DNA of 64,000 nt, taken from positions 1,612,001 through 1,676,000 of the forward strand of contig NZ_CP061771.1 of the NCBI RefSeq assembly GCF_011751885.2, given 5' to 3'. Positions 9,136 through 17,192 of the stretch are shown here, piece by piece. The stretch comes from Salinibacterium sp. ZJ450. GTDB taxonomy: Bacteria; Actinomycetota; Actinomycetes; Actinomycetales; Microbacteriaceae. The notes under the pieces are model-generated. The model did no database searches. It saw nothing but the letters and a program-made list of their open reading frames with translations, and was not told the DNA's origin. The position numbers were made by a program, and so were the translations under genes. Each line of letters begins with the position of its first letter. Within the stretch, counting starts at the first letter, position 1.

Positions 9136-10596
9136 GTGACTACGACCACTTCCTCCCCGCGCACCGCTTCGCCCGGCCGCAATCGCCTCGACAGCTTCTT
9201 CAAGATCACGGAGCGAGGTTCCACGGTTGGCCGCGAAATCCGCGGTGGACTGGTCACGTTCATGACGATGGCCTACATCGTCATCCTCAACCCGCTCATC
9301 CTGGGCGGCACTGAGGATGTCGCGGGCACAGCGCTCGACGGTCAGCAGCTGGCCGCGGTGACCGGCCTCACCGCCGGGGTGATGACTATCCTCTTCGGAC
9401 TCGTCGCAAACCTGCCGTTCGGCCTGGCCGCCGGCCTCGGCATCAACTCGTTCCTCGCGGTGAGCGTCGTCGGCCAGGTCACCTGGGCCGAGGCGATGGG
9501 GCTCGTCGTCATCAACGGCCTCATCATCGTGCTGCTCTCGGCCACCCGCCTGCGCGAACTGATCTTCAAGGCGGTGCCCGCCCAGCTGAAGATCGCCATC
9601 ACCGTCGGCATCGGCCTGTTCATCGCCTTCATCGGGCTGGTTGACGCCGGCTTCGTGCGCGCCAGCGGCGCCGCATCACCGCCCGTGCAGCTCGGCGAAG
9701 GCGGATCGGTCACCTCGATCCCCACCCTCGTGTTCATCGTCGCCCTGCTGATCATGGGCGTGCTGATGGCCCGCAAGGTCAAGGGTGCTCTGCTGATCGG
9801 CATCCTCGCCGCCACCGTCATCGCCATCATCGCCGAGGCCATCTTCAAGATCGGCCCCTCGTTCACCGCAGACGGCCCGAACCCGGCCGGCTGGAACCTC
9901 AACGTACCGACCCTGCCCGAGGCGATCGTCGCCGTGCCCGACCTCGGACTCATCGGCGCGTTCGACTTCGGCGCCTTCGAGCGGATTGGCTGGCTCGCCG
10001 CCATCATGCTCGTCTTCACGCTCGTCTTCACCAACTTCTTCGACGCCGTCGGCACGCTCACCGGCCTCACCAAGGAAGCCGGACTCCAGGACGACAAGGG
10101 CAACTTCCCCCGCCTCAAGTCGGCCCTGATCGTCGAAGGGATCGGCGCCGTCGCAGGCGGTGCCACCTCGTCGTCGTCGAACACGATCTTCATCGACTCC
10201 GCTGCAGGCGTCGGCGAAGGCGCCCGCACCGGATTCGCGAACGTCATCACCGGCGTGCTGTTCCTGCTGGCGATGTTCTTCACCCCACTCACCCAGGTGG
10301 TGCCGCTCGAGGTCGCGGGCGCCGCCCTCGTCATCGTCGGTGTGCTGATGGTGGCGCAGATCCGCCTGATCGACTGGACCGAGTTCTCGGTCGGTCTGCC
10401 CGTCTTCCTGACGGTCGTCGTCATGCCCCTGACCTACTCGATCGCGAACGGTATCGGCGTCGGTTTTATCAGCTGGGTGATCGTGCGATCGTTCGCGGGC
10501 AAGGCCAAGCAGATCTCGCCGCTGCTCTGGGTCGTCGCAGCCGGCTTCCTGATCTACTTCGCTCGCGGACCCATCGAGGCGCTGATCGGCGGCTGA
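9136..10596 (+). CDS. NCS2-family purine permease (AzgA-type)
   Basis: 486 residues with about 12 to 14 membrane helices. It has the signature of the AzgA branch: FFKITERGSTVGREIRGG at the N terminus, TFMTMAYIVILNP in helix 1, TNFFDAVGTLTGLT, and SSSNTIFIDSAAGVGEGART near the substrate site. Relatives import adenine, guanine and hypoxanthine with protons. GTG 9136 lies 6 bases after TAGAAT, with no ribosome site, so the transcript is probably leaderless. Substrate range is inferred from the family. Confidence 0.88.
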   Translation: MTTTTSSPRTASPGRNRLDSFFKITERGSTVGREIRGGLVTFMTMAYIVILNPLILGGTEDVAGTALDGQQLAAVTGLTAGVMTILFGLVANLPFGLAAGLGINSFLAVSVVGQVTWAEAMGLVVINGLIIVLLSATRLRELIFKAVPAQLKIAITVGIGLFIAFIGLVDAGFVRASGAASPPVQLGEGGSVTSIPTLVFIVALLIMGVLMARKVKGALLIGILAATVIAIIAEAIFKIGPSFTADGPNPAGWNLNVPTLPEAIVAVPDLGLIGAFDFGAFERIGWLAAIMLVFTLVFTNFFDAVGTLTGLTKEAGLQDDKGNFPRLKSALIVEGIGAVAGGATSSSSNTIFIDSAAGVGEGARTGFANVITGVLFLLAMFFTPLTQVVPLEVAGAALVIVGVLMVAQIRLIDWTEFSVGLPVFLTVVVMPLTYSIANGIGVGFISWVIVRSFAGKAKQISPLLWVVAAGFLIYFARGPIEALIGG

Positions 10597-10626
10597 TCCG
10601 CGCCTAATCGACGCTGGTCGGCCCGC

Positions 10627-11544
10627 TCAGCGGTGCGGGTCGACCTCAGCGGATCGCCTCGCCGCCAGCATCGCCAGCCGGGCTCGCGCGTTCTGCTCAC
10701 TCGGCGAGACCGGGCCGAGCACCCGTTTGCCGACGATGAGCAGCAGCCTCGTCATGGTCACCGCCGGCCACCACGGCCGACGCAAACCGAGCAACTCGCG
10801 GTAACGCGGGTCAAGGGACGCCACCGCTCCCCCGAACAGGATCGGGTACGCCTTGCCAGTGAGGCCGGGCAGCCCTGGCCTGCGCAGGAAGCGCACGGCT
10901 TCGGCGACTCTCTCGTCCGGCTTTGCGTCGTCGAGGAACGCGGTCATCTCGTCGCGCAGTTCGGCGATGCTGGTCGGTGGGTGCTGCACGCCCATCAGCC
11001 GCCCTGCCTGCGCCCACTCGCGCACGTAGGCATCCGCCCCGCCGGGGATCGGCCCGCCCCAGATCTGGTGGGCACCGATGAACGCCTCAGTGAATGCGTC
11101 GTGCACCCAGCGCAGCAGCTCCTCGCTGTTCGCCGCGTAGCTGCGTTCCACCCCGCGAGCGTCGACATAGGTGCCGGTGACCCGCTCATGGAGGCGGGAG
11201 ACGAAGGCGGATGCCGCGATGGCGCTCCGTCGGTCGCCGAACGTTGTGGTGGCAACCCACCGCACCGTGCCGTCGAGCCGCCCGAGCGGGTCGTCGTTGT
11301 AGCTGGAGTGATCGTGCACGCCGGCCATCGCGCCCGGATGCAGCGTCTGCAACAGCAGCGCCCGGATGCCGGCGACCAGGGTCGGCAACGCCCCGTTAAC
11401 CGTCCACACCGCGCTACCCGGCCCGAAGAATCCCTCGTCCTCGCCCTCAACGAGCGACCGGGTCCAGGCCGGCGGTTCCCGGCGCCCGTGCCGGCCAGGG
11501 CGCCAGCGTGTGGCGCCGATGCTGCTGCCTGCGGGATCACCCAT
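10627..11544 (-). CDS. MpaB-like oxygenase (DUF2236 family)
   Basis: 305 residues from ATG 11544 (an alternative GTG lies at 11571). It contains the family landmarks ALLLQTLHPGAMAGVHDHSS, RVTGTYVDARGV and HDAFTEAFIGAHQIWGG. The histidines in LHPG and HDAF are those expected to contact heme in the DUF2236/latex-clearing-related superfamily. Actinobacterial members are soluble and their substrates are mostly unknown. No neighbour points to a pathway. Confidence 0.75.
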   Translation of the reverse strand: MGDPAGSSIGATRWRPGRHGRREPPAWTRSLVEGEDEGFFGPGSAVWTVNGALPTLVAGIRALLLQTLHPGAMAGVHDHSSYNDDPLGRLDGTVRWVATTTFGDRRSAIAASAFVSRLHERVTGTYVDARGVERSYAANSEELLRWVHDAFTEAFIGAHQIWGGPIPGGADAYVREWAQAGRLMGVQHPPTSIAELRDEMTAFLDDAKPDERVAEAVRFLRRPGLPGLTGKAYPILFGGAVASLDPRYRELLGLRRPWWPAVTMTRLLLIVGKRVLGPVSPSEQNARARLAMLAARRSAEVDPHR

Positions 11545-11622
11545 ACTCGACCGTAGACCGCGGAGGGTCACACGCGGCTGCGGATCCGCTGCGAAACCGC
11601 GGTCGGCCAGGACCGTGGATGC

Positions 11623-12399
11623 TTAGCGCTCCCCCGCCTCGTGCGCCTTCCGCGCCCTTCGCGACTCTTTCGCCTCACGCGCCAGCTCACGAGCGGTTTG
11701 CGGATCCAACCCGGTCACGATGCGCGCCACCGCAATGACCAGGAAGAGCTGGCCTGTGATCGCCTCGGCGATCGCAACGCTCTGCAGCACGGGACCCGAT
11801 GGCACAAGGTTGCCGTATCCCGTCGTCGTCAGGGTGGTGAACGAGAAGAACACCTGGCTCCCTAGCGAGTTGATCTCCCCCGTACCGAAAATCGATTCTT
11901 CGGCCAGCAGCGCGGCGAAGTTGTAGACAAACGTGAACCACATTCCAATGAGGATGTATGCGGAGATTGCCGCGAGCAGGGCCTGACCGTCGATAATCCG
12001 CCGCCGTAGCTGGTGGATCACGATCGCAACGGGCGCCGCCAGATACGCCGCTGCCGATATCCCCGACAGCGTGAGGTCGAGCCACCGCCCGCTGGCGCCG
12101 GTTATCCCCACCACAAGAACCCCGACAACGGCGACCGCCACCAAGGTCCATCCAATCCGCCGGATGGCTCTGCTCATGTGTGCGACGCGCAGCACAACCG
12201 CGACCGCGACGAGCTGGATCACCAGCGCCGCAGCGCTCGGGTTGGGTGTCGTCTGGGCAGCGCAGAACGCGTAGGAGGCCATGATCATGACGACCACCAG
12301 CAAATACCCCGCTCGCCATACGCCGGGCTCGGGATCCTGAAGAGATGAGACTAGCGAACGAGGTATCGCTGAGTCGCCTTCCGGTATGCCTGTGGCCAT
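11623..12399 (-). CDS. Two-pore-type potassium channel family protein
   Basis: 258 residues, about 6 to 7 membrane helices. The last two helices flank a pore loop with the selectivity filter TTTGYGN, so the protein should conduct K+ as a tetramer. The C-terminal tail is highly basic and cytoplasmic, with no recognisable TrkA-N (RCK) domain. It starts 24 bases after the cysteine-synthase-like gene on the same strand, so the two may share a transcript. Confidence 0.85.
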   Translation of the reverse strand: MATGIPEGDSAIPRSLVSSLQDPEPGVWRAGYLLVVVMIMASYAFCAAQTTPNPSAAALVIQLVAVAVVLRVAHMSRAIRRIGWTLVAVAVVGVLVVGITGASGRWLDLTLSGISAAAYLAAPVAIVIHQLRRRIIDGQALLAAISAYILIGMWFTFVYNFAALLAEESIFGTGEINSLGSQVFFSFTTLTTTGYGNLVPSGPVLQSVAIAEAITGQLFLVIAVARIVTGLDPQTARELAREAKESRRARKAHEAGER

Positions 12400-12423
12400 C
12401 AGGCGGCCTCTCCTTCGAGCGGG

Positions 12424-13353
12424 TTACTTGCGAATGGACGCTCCGCGCTCGCGAAACAGCTCGCCAGCGAGGTACTTCAATCCCGTGTCGACCTGCACCG
12501 TGACGACGGTGGAACCGGGCCCGAGACGGGTGGCGACCTGTTCCGCTGCCACCAGATTGGCGCCGGTCGACGGGCCGGAGAACACGCCCCACTCCAACGC
12601 TGCCGCCCGCGCCTTGGCGAACGCGTCGGCGGTGGATACGGCGATCACCTCGTCGAAGTCGGCGGGCGTCAGCTGCGGCGGCACGAATCCAACGCCTCCG
12701 CCCTCGATCCGGTGGGTTCCGGCAGGGCGACCGGAGATTACCGCAGATTCATCCGGCTCCACCGCGACGAGGTGGATGTCTGGCCACGCCGCCCGTAGCG
12801 CTCTGGTCACGCCGAGGAAGCAGCCCGCGGTGCCGATGTAGCCGCAGTACGCGTCTGCGGACGGCAACGCGGTCACGATCTCTCGGCCCATCTGCTCGTA
12901 TCCGTGCACCATGTCACGGTTATTGAACTGATCGGTCTGATACGCGCCGATTTCCTTGCCGATTTCGGCGGCGCGGGTTCTGAGCGTGGTGATCAGATCG
13001 GCGGTGATGCCCGTGGGCGAGGGAATCACCTCCAGCTCGGCCCCGAACGCCTCCATCGTTCGCAGCTTCTCCGGCGCGAACGCATCGGATGTCACGATGC
13101 GCAGCGGGTGCCCGGTGAGTGCGCAGACGAGGGCAAGGGAACTGCCGGTACTGCCGCCGGTGTACTCGACGACGGTCTGCCCTGGCGCCAGTCGCCCGTC
13201 TCGCTCCGCCTCCTGAACCATCGCCAGCGCCATGCGGTCCTTGTACGACCCTGTCGGGTTGCCGCCCTCGAGCTTGACCCAGATCTCGCCCCGACTCGAG
13301 TCCGTGGGCAGCTGAATGAGTGGGGTGTTGCCAATCGCATCCAAGACGCTCAT
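12424..13353 (-). CDS. PLP-dependent cysteine synthase family protein
   Basis: 309 residues. Begins MSVLDAIGNTPLIQL, as O-acetylserine sulfhydrylases do. The PLP lysine is K38 in GSYKDRM, the phosphate-binding loop is GGSTGSS, and YIGTAGCFLGV matches the family. It lacks the canonical NPANP pattern of CysK and is closer to the broad CysK/CBS-like group, so the sulfur or amino-acid substrate is open. ATG 13353 lies 7 bases after TACCGT, suggesting a leaderless mRNA. A longer in-frame extension overlaps the next gene and was not used. Confidence 0.85.
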   Translation of the reverse strand: MSVLDAIGNTPLIQLPTDSSRGEIWVKLEGGNPTGSYKDRMALAMVQEAERDGRLAPGQTVVEYTGGSTGSSLALVCALTGHPLRIVTSDAFAPEKLRTMEAFGAELEVIPSPTGITADLITTLRTRAAEIGKEIGAYQTDQFNNRDMVHGYEQMGREIVTALPSADAYCGYIGTAGCFLGVTRALRAAWPDIHLVAVEPDESAVISGRPAGTHRIEGGGVGFVPPQLTPADFDEVIAVSTADAFAKARAAALEWGVFSGPSTGANLVAAEQVATRLGPGSTVVTVQVDTGLKYLAGELFRERGASIRK

Positions 13354-13420
13354 GACCGTGACGGTACGCCCGCTCTGGCAGAAACGAAAGGGTGGGGAGT
13401 GCGCACAAGCCGCACCTCGG

Positions 13421-14140
13421 TCAGACGGCAGCGATGACGAGGGTCGTGGCGCCCCAGAGGCACCAACCGACCAGCAGCGCGAACCCAAGCAGCCACACCG
13501 GAGAGGGAACGCGGGTGCGCCGAAACAGGATGTACGCGTCGGAGGTTTCGAGCGCTCGCCGGCGCGAGGTGTGGACGCTGACCACGGTCGCCAGACCCCG
13601 CACGGCGCCGACCAGCAGCGCGATGCCGAGCACGAGCATGGCGTACCCCTGAACTTGCGGATCCGTCCACACCCACAGGGCAACCGAGACCGCTGCGGAT
13701 GCCGCCACCACCAAGAACCCGACAACGTTCCGGATGAAGATCAGTGTGAGCAGGATGACGATGGTGCCCACCGCGAGGGCGGCGCTGGTGTAGCCGGTGA
13801 ACACCGTCCAGAGCAGCCCGTAGCCGACCAGCGCCGGCGCCGGATACCCGAAGAACGCGGAGAACACCGAGGAGAAGCCGCCGCCGAGTGACACCGTGGA
13901 ACCGGAATGGTCACTGCGCACGTGGATGCCGGTCACCCGGCGACCGGTCACCAGGGCGCCGAACGCGTGTCCCAGCTCATGGACCAGGGTCGTGAAGAGG
14001 CCGAACCACCGCCACGTGACCCGTGGGATCGACAGTGCGATGGCCGCGGCGAGGATCAGTATGAGGGTGAGCGCGGGGACCTGCAGCGGCTCGACTTGGC
14101 CGAGGAAGGTCGGGATGTCGAGTTGATCGAGGAGCGGCAT
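13421..14140 (-). CDS. M50-family membrane metallopeptidase
   Basis: 239 residues with about six membrane helices. The zinc motif HELGH is at residues 54-58, inside or beside helix 2, as in site-2-type intramembrane proteases (M50B-like). The second-site NPDG-type motif is not obvious, so activity is inferred. A small membrane-protein gene ends 8 bases upstream and is probably co-transcribed. Confidence 0.8.
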   Translation of the reverse strand: MPLLDQLDIPTFLGQVEPLQVPALTLILILAAAIALSIPRVTWRWFGLFTTLVHELGHAFGALVTGRRVTGIHVRSDHSGSTVSLGGGFSSVFSAFFGYPAPALVGYGLLWTVFTGYTSAALAVGTIVILLTLIFIRNVVGFLVVAASAAVSVALWVWTDPQVQGYAMLVLGIALLVGAVRGLATVVSVHTSRRRALETSDAYILFRRTRVPSPVWLLGFALLVGWCLWGATTLVIAAV

Positions 14141-14148
14141 CCGGACGG

Positions 14149-14385
14149 TCAGCGCTGCATCACGACGATCATGCTGACTGTGACGACCAGCCCGATGACC
14201 AGAAACAGAGTTCCGGCCACGCCCAGCGCGATGGGGGTCTGGGTGCGCTGCCCGAGGCTCGTGCCCTTACGCTCGCGCTCCGCGCGGGCGAGCTGCGCGA
14301 TGTGGTGCCGCTTGGTCAGCAGCCAGATGCCGAACGAGATGGCGATCACGCCCCAGACGAGGGCGAAGATCTGGCCGGGTTCCAT
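14149..14385 (-). CDS. Small two-helix membrane protein
   Basis: 78 residues. Two membrane helices (about 5-22 and 52-74) are joined by a charged loop rich in Arg/Lys. No family recognised. It is the first gene of a two-gene unit with the M50 protease; a role as adaptor or substrate of the protease is possible but unsupported. GAGGA directly precedes ATG 14385. Confidence 0.6.
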   Translation of the reverse strand: MEPGQIFALVWGVIAISFGIWLLTKRHHIAQLARAERERKGTSLGQRTQTPIALGVAGTLFLVIGLVVTVSMIVVMQR

Positions 14386-14410
14386 TCCTCAACTCTGTCA
14401 CAGTCGAAGG

Positions 14411-14475
14411 AGCGGGTTGCGCGCTGCTGCGGCAGCGGTAACCCGCGGGCACCGCAGGCCAGCCCGCAACCCGCT
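14411..14475. repeat. Inverted repeat in the uracil permease upstream region
   Basis: AGCGGGTTGCG (14411-14421) and its perfect reverse complement CGCAACCCGCT (14465-14475) flank 43 GC-rich bases. It lies about 165 bases before the permease start. It may be the terminator of the minus-strand genes' antisense side or a leader structure. I saw no PyrR-type binding loop. Confidence 0.35.
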
Positions 14476-14639
14476 GGAGCGTCGCCGGCATCGAGGCCCA
14501 CTCCTGACGCTCAGCTGTGCACAGCGACGATGGATCGGGCCCGTGGAGGACCGGATGCAGCGGCTGTTCGCGCGCCCGCGCGCCCAACCTGCCGCATACG
14601 GGTACTGTCGTTCCGGCCCTAAATACTGTAAGGAATCGA

Positions 14640-15944
14640 ATGGTACTGCCCTGGAAGCTGCACGGCGACGGCAAGAACGTCGCCGCCTCGGAAATCGTCT
14701 ACCCCGAAGAACGCCTGAGCTGGTTGCGCACGATCGGGTTCGGCGGACAGCACGTCGTCGCCATGTTCGGCGCGACCTTCCTGGTTCCGGTGATCACCGG
14801 CTTCCCGCCGGCCACCACCCTGCTGTTCTCCGGCATCGGCACCCTGCTGTTCCTGATCATCACGCAGAACAAGCTGCCGAGCTACCTCGGCTCCTCGTTC
14901 GCCTTCATCGCGCCGATCCTGGCCGCGACTGAGGCATCCGGCGGACACGGCGTGGCGCTCGGCGGGATGATCCTGGTCGGCGCCCTGCTCGCTGCCGTCG
15001 GGCTGATCGTGCATCTGACGGGCACCCGGTGGATCAACGCGCTGATGCCGCCGGTGGTCGCCGGCTCGGTCGTGGCGCTGATCGGGTTCAACCTGGCGCC
15101 GGCCGCGAAGAACAACTTCGAGGCCTCGCCGCTGGTGGCGCTGATCACCCTCGCCAGCGTGATCCTCGTCACCGTGCTGTTCCGCGGCTTCATCGGCCGA
15201 CTCTCGATCATCATCGGCGTGCTCGTCGGCTACCTCGCCGCCGTGCTGATGGGCGAGGTCGACTTCAGCGCTGTCGACGACGCACCCTGGGTCGGTCTGC
15301 CGACCTTCACCGCCCCCATCTTCGACGGCCAGTACCTCGCGCTGTACCTGATGTTCCTGCCGGTGGTGCTCGCCCTGATCGCCGAGAACGTCGGTCACGT
15401 GAAGGGCATCGGTCAGCTGACCAACCGCAACCTCGACCCGCTGACCGGGCGCGCCCTGTTCGCGGACGGCCTCGCCACCGTGCTCTCCGGCCTCGGCGGC
15501 GGATCGCCCACCACCACCTACGGCGAGAACATCGGCGTGATGTCGGCGACCCGAGTGTTCTCGACCGCCGCGTACTGGGTGGCCGGCATCGTCGCGATCC
15601 TGCTGGGGCTCTCCCCCAAGGTCGGCGCGATCATCTTCACCATTCCCGAGGGTGTACTCGGCGGGGTCACCACCGCGCTGTACGGTCTGATCGGCATCAT
15701 CGGCGTGCGCATCTGGGTGGAGAACCGGGTTGACTTCGGCAAGCCGAAGAACCAGATGACCGCCGGCATCGCGCTGATCGTGGCGATCGCCGACTTCACC
15801 TGGAACGCCGGCGCGTTCACCTTCGGCGGCATCATCCTCGGCACTGTCGCGGCGATCGTGGTCTACCACGTGATGAACGGCCTCGGCCGGCTACGCGGCA
15901 CCGACGACGCCGCGACCGAGCCAGAGAAGGTCGCCGCGCGATAA
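14640..15944 (+). CDS. Uracil/xanthine permease (NCS2, UraA-type)
   Basis: 434 residues, about 14 membrane segments. Typical of the UraA branch: GFGGQHVVAMFGATFLVPV in helix 1, the substrate-site region LIAENVGHVKGI, and GGGSPTTTYGENIGVMSATR. It should import uracil, or possibly xanthine, with protons. ATG 14640 follows AAGGA (14630-14634) and a TACTGT -10 box. A strong hairpin after the stop codon (15972-16012) suggests a single-gene transcript. Confidence 0.88.
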   Translation: MVLPWKLHGDGKNVAASEIVYPEERLSWLRTIGFGGQHVVAMFGATFLVPVITGFPPATTLLFSGIGTLLFLIITQNKLPSYLGSSFAFIAPILAATEASGGHGVALGGMILVGALLAAVGLIVHLTGTRWINALMPPVVAGSVVALIGFNLAPAAKNNFEASPLVALITLASVILVTVLFRGFIGRLSIIIGVLVGYLAAVLMGEVDFSAVDDAPWVGLPTFTAPIFDGQYLALYLMFLPVVLALIAENVGHVKGIGQLTNRNLDPLTGRALFADGLATVLSGLGGGSPTTTYGENIGVMSATRVFSTAAYWVAGIVAILLGLSPKVGAIIFTIPEGVLGGVTTALYGLIGIIGVRIWVENRVDFGKPKNQMTAGIALIVAIADFTWNAGAFTFGGIILGTVAAIVVYHVMNGLGRLRGTDDAATEPEKVAAR

Positions 15945-15971
15945 CCGCGCACGTCTCGATTCTGTAGCTGG

Positions 15972-16012
15972 CGGATGCCGGTTGCCGCACACCTCGCGGC
16001 AGCCGGCATCCG
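15972..16012 (+). terminator. Hairpin terminator after the uracil permease
   Basis: A 17-bp stem (15972-15988 with 15996-16012, one G-T pair) closes a 7-base loop, 28 bases after the permease stop. No clean U-run follows, so this is a hairpin-only, actinobacterial-style terminator candidate. Confidence 0.6.
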
Positions 16013-16025
16013 TTCGTTAAATCCG

Positions 16026-16033
16026 GCCAATCC
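16026..16033. repeat. Target-site duplication, left copy
   Basis: GCCAATCC directly precedes the left terminal repeat of the ISL3-type element. It is identical to 16994-17001 directly after the right terminal repeat. ISL3-family insertions generate 8-bp duplications. Confidence 0.85.
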
Positions 16034-16155
16034 GGCTCTTCACAGTTGAGGGCGTAGTCGCTGGTTGGATGGTGGCTGGCGCGTCGGTCCCGGGGTAGGT
16101 GTCGAGGTCATCCGAGGATGGAGGTTCCTACGCCGCCCATCTGGAAGACCTCGAC

Positions 16156-16173
16156 GTGCCTGACGCTACCCGC
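16156..16173 (+). pseudogene. Relic of the ISL3 transposase start
   Basis: Codons for VPDATR begin at GTG 16156. From memory, actinobacterial ISL3 transposases begin with a similar VPDATRC. Here the match stops after six codons and the cargo gene's 3' end follows. The identification depends on recall of the family start and is tentative. Confidence 0.4.
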
Positions 16174-16182
16174 TCAGATCGG

Positions 16183-16764
16183 TCAACGGCGCACCCGATA
16201 GCGCAGGTGAAGCACCCGGTTGCCCTGAATCACCACGTCAGGTCCCTCCAACAGGTGCTGCGCGTGGACCGACCCGAAGTAGCGCTTGCCGGACCCGAAC
16301 ACGACGGGTACGACGTCCATGCGCACCTCGTCGACCAGGCCCGCGGCAAGCACCTGGCCACCGACGTCGCCGGCGGCTACCTCGACGATGCGGTCACCCG
16401 CGAGCTCCTGCGCCTTGGCCACGGCTGCTTTGACGCCGTCGACGAAGTGAAACGGCGCCTCGGGGTCCCAGCCCTCGGGCTTCGGCCGGTGCGTCACCAC
16501 GACCACGTGGTCGATCCCGCTTGGAGGCTTCCCGTCCCAGCCGTCCGTCATGTCGAAGACGTGGCGGCCCGCGATTGTCGCCCCGATCTGGTCCCAGTAC
16601 GGCCGGGTGTAGTCGTAGGACGCCTGTGACACCTTCAACTCGCCGCTCTCATCCAACGGCACGTCACCGCTGAGCAACCAGTCGAACAGCGGTCCGGGCT
16701 GGTCGTTCTCGTCCGCGATGAAGCCGTCTACTGACACCGAGCTGTACATGACTACCTTGCCCAT
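16183..16764 (-). CDS. Dihydrofolate reductase family protein (RibD C-terminal domain)
   Basis: 193 residues. Starts MGKVVMYSSVSVDGFIADEND and contains the NADPH-site pattern EVAAGDVGGQVLAAGLVDEV and the late VPVVFGSGKRYF, as in the RibD_C/YyaP group of DHFR-fold reductases. It probably reduces a pteridine, flavin precursor or other small molecule; members of this group are generally not true folate reductases. It is the only gene inside the ISL3-type element and so is its cargo. AGAGGAG lies 7 bases before ATG 16764. The stop codon lies 9 bases from the transposase relic. Confidence 0.85.
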   Translation of the reverse strand: MGKVVMYSSVSVDGFIADENDQPGPLFDWLLSGDVPLDESGELKVSQASYDYTRPYWDQIGATIAGRHVFDMTDGWDGKPPSGIDHVVVVTHRPKPEGWDPEAPFHFVDGVKAAVAKAQELAGDRIVEVAAGDVGGQVLAAGLVDEVRMDVVPVVFGSGKRYFGSVHAQHLLEGPDVVIQGNRVLHLRYRVRR

Positions 16765-16770
16765 GGGCGC

Positions 16771-16833
16771 TCCTCTGCTTGGGGGATGCCCTCAGGTTAG
16801 AGTCCTCTGCTTGGAGGATGCCCTCAGGTTAGA
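16771..16833. repeat. Tandem duplication of the cargo gene's upstream region
   Basis: Two direct copies of a 31- to 32-bp unit (16771-16802 and 16803-16833) differ by one base. On the minus strand each carries the AGAGGA ribosome-site sequence, so the 5' leader of the DHFR-like gene is doubled. Confidence 0.8.
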
Positions 16834-17192
16834 TTTCGTGGGCTGTCGCTCTTTTAGGAAATCAATCGGTCGGCAGCGGCCAGCTGTCCAGTACGTGGCC
16901 GGGATGTTCGCGCAGGAAACCGCCGCCGGACTTCGACACGCCCACAGTATCGCCGACGCCCCGCCCCGAGTACACCCGGCATTGTGAAGAGCCGCCAATC
17001 CACGCACTCGTCGTCGGCAAATGCGGTCGTGAATGTGGTTATCCCCATCGACCCATCCGCTCGCCGGGGTTACTTTGCTGTCGTTGGCGTGTTTTGTTCC
17101 GCCACCAGGAGACCTGGGCTTCGATCCCGCGCGTCCGCGCTCTCCTGTTCGAAGCCGCTTCTCCTGCCAACTCGATGTCAAAGGAGAAACCA
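16834..17192. other. Non-coding stretch: right part of the element and downstream spacer
   Basis: 16834-16993 is the right arm of the ISL3-type element; I see no coding pattern in it. 16994-17192 is the spacer before the ScyD-like gene and contains the right target duplication and, near its end, a ribosome site. Open frames here (for example 16792-17211 minus) lack a ribosome site and show atypical residue composition. Confidence 0.6.
16994..17001. repeat. Target-site duplication, right copy
   Basis: GCCAATCC follows the right terminal repeat directly and matches the 8 bases before the left end exactly. This ties the two ends to a single insertion event. Confidence 0.85.

Larger units (their letters stand above)
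16034..16993. mobile_element. Transposase-less ISL3-type element carrying a RibD/DHFR-like gene
   Basis: A 960-bp unit. The left end begins GGCTCTTCACA, and the right end, read inward on the other strand, begins with the same 11 bases. Over the first 27 bases the two ends agree at 21. GGCTCTTC is the hallmark of ISL3-family ends. Perfect 8-bp direct repeats (GCCAATCC) flank it. No transposase is inside; only a DHFR-like gene on the minus strand. On the left, the first codons of a probable ISL3 transposase survive. This fits a mobile insertion cassette that would need a transposase supplied in trans. Confidence 0.8.
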
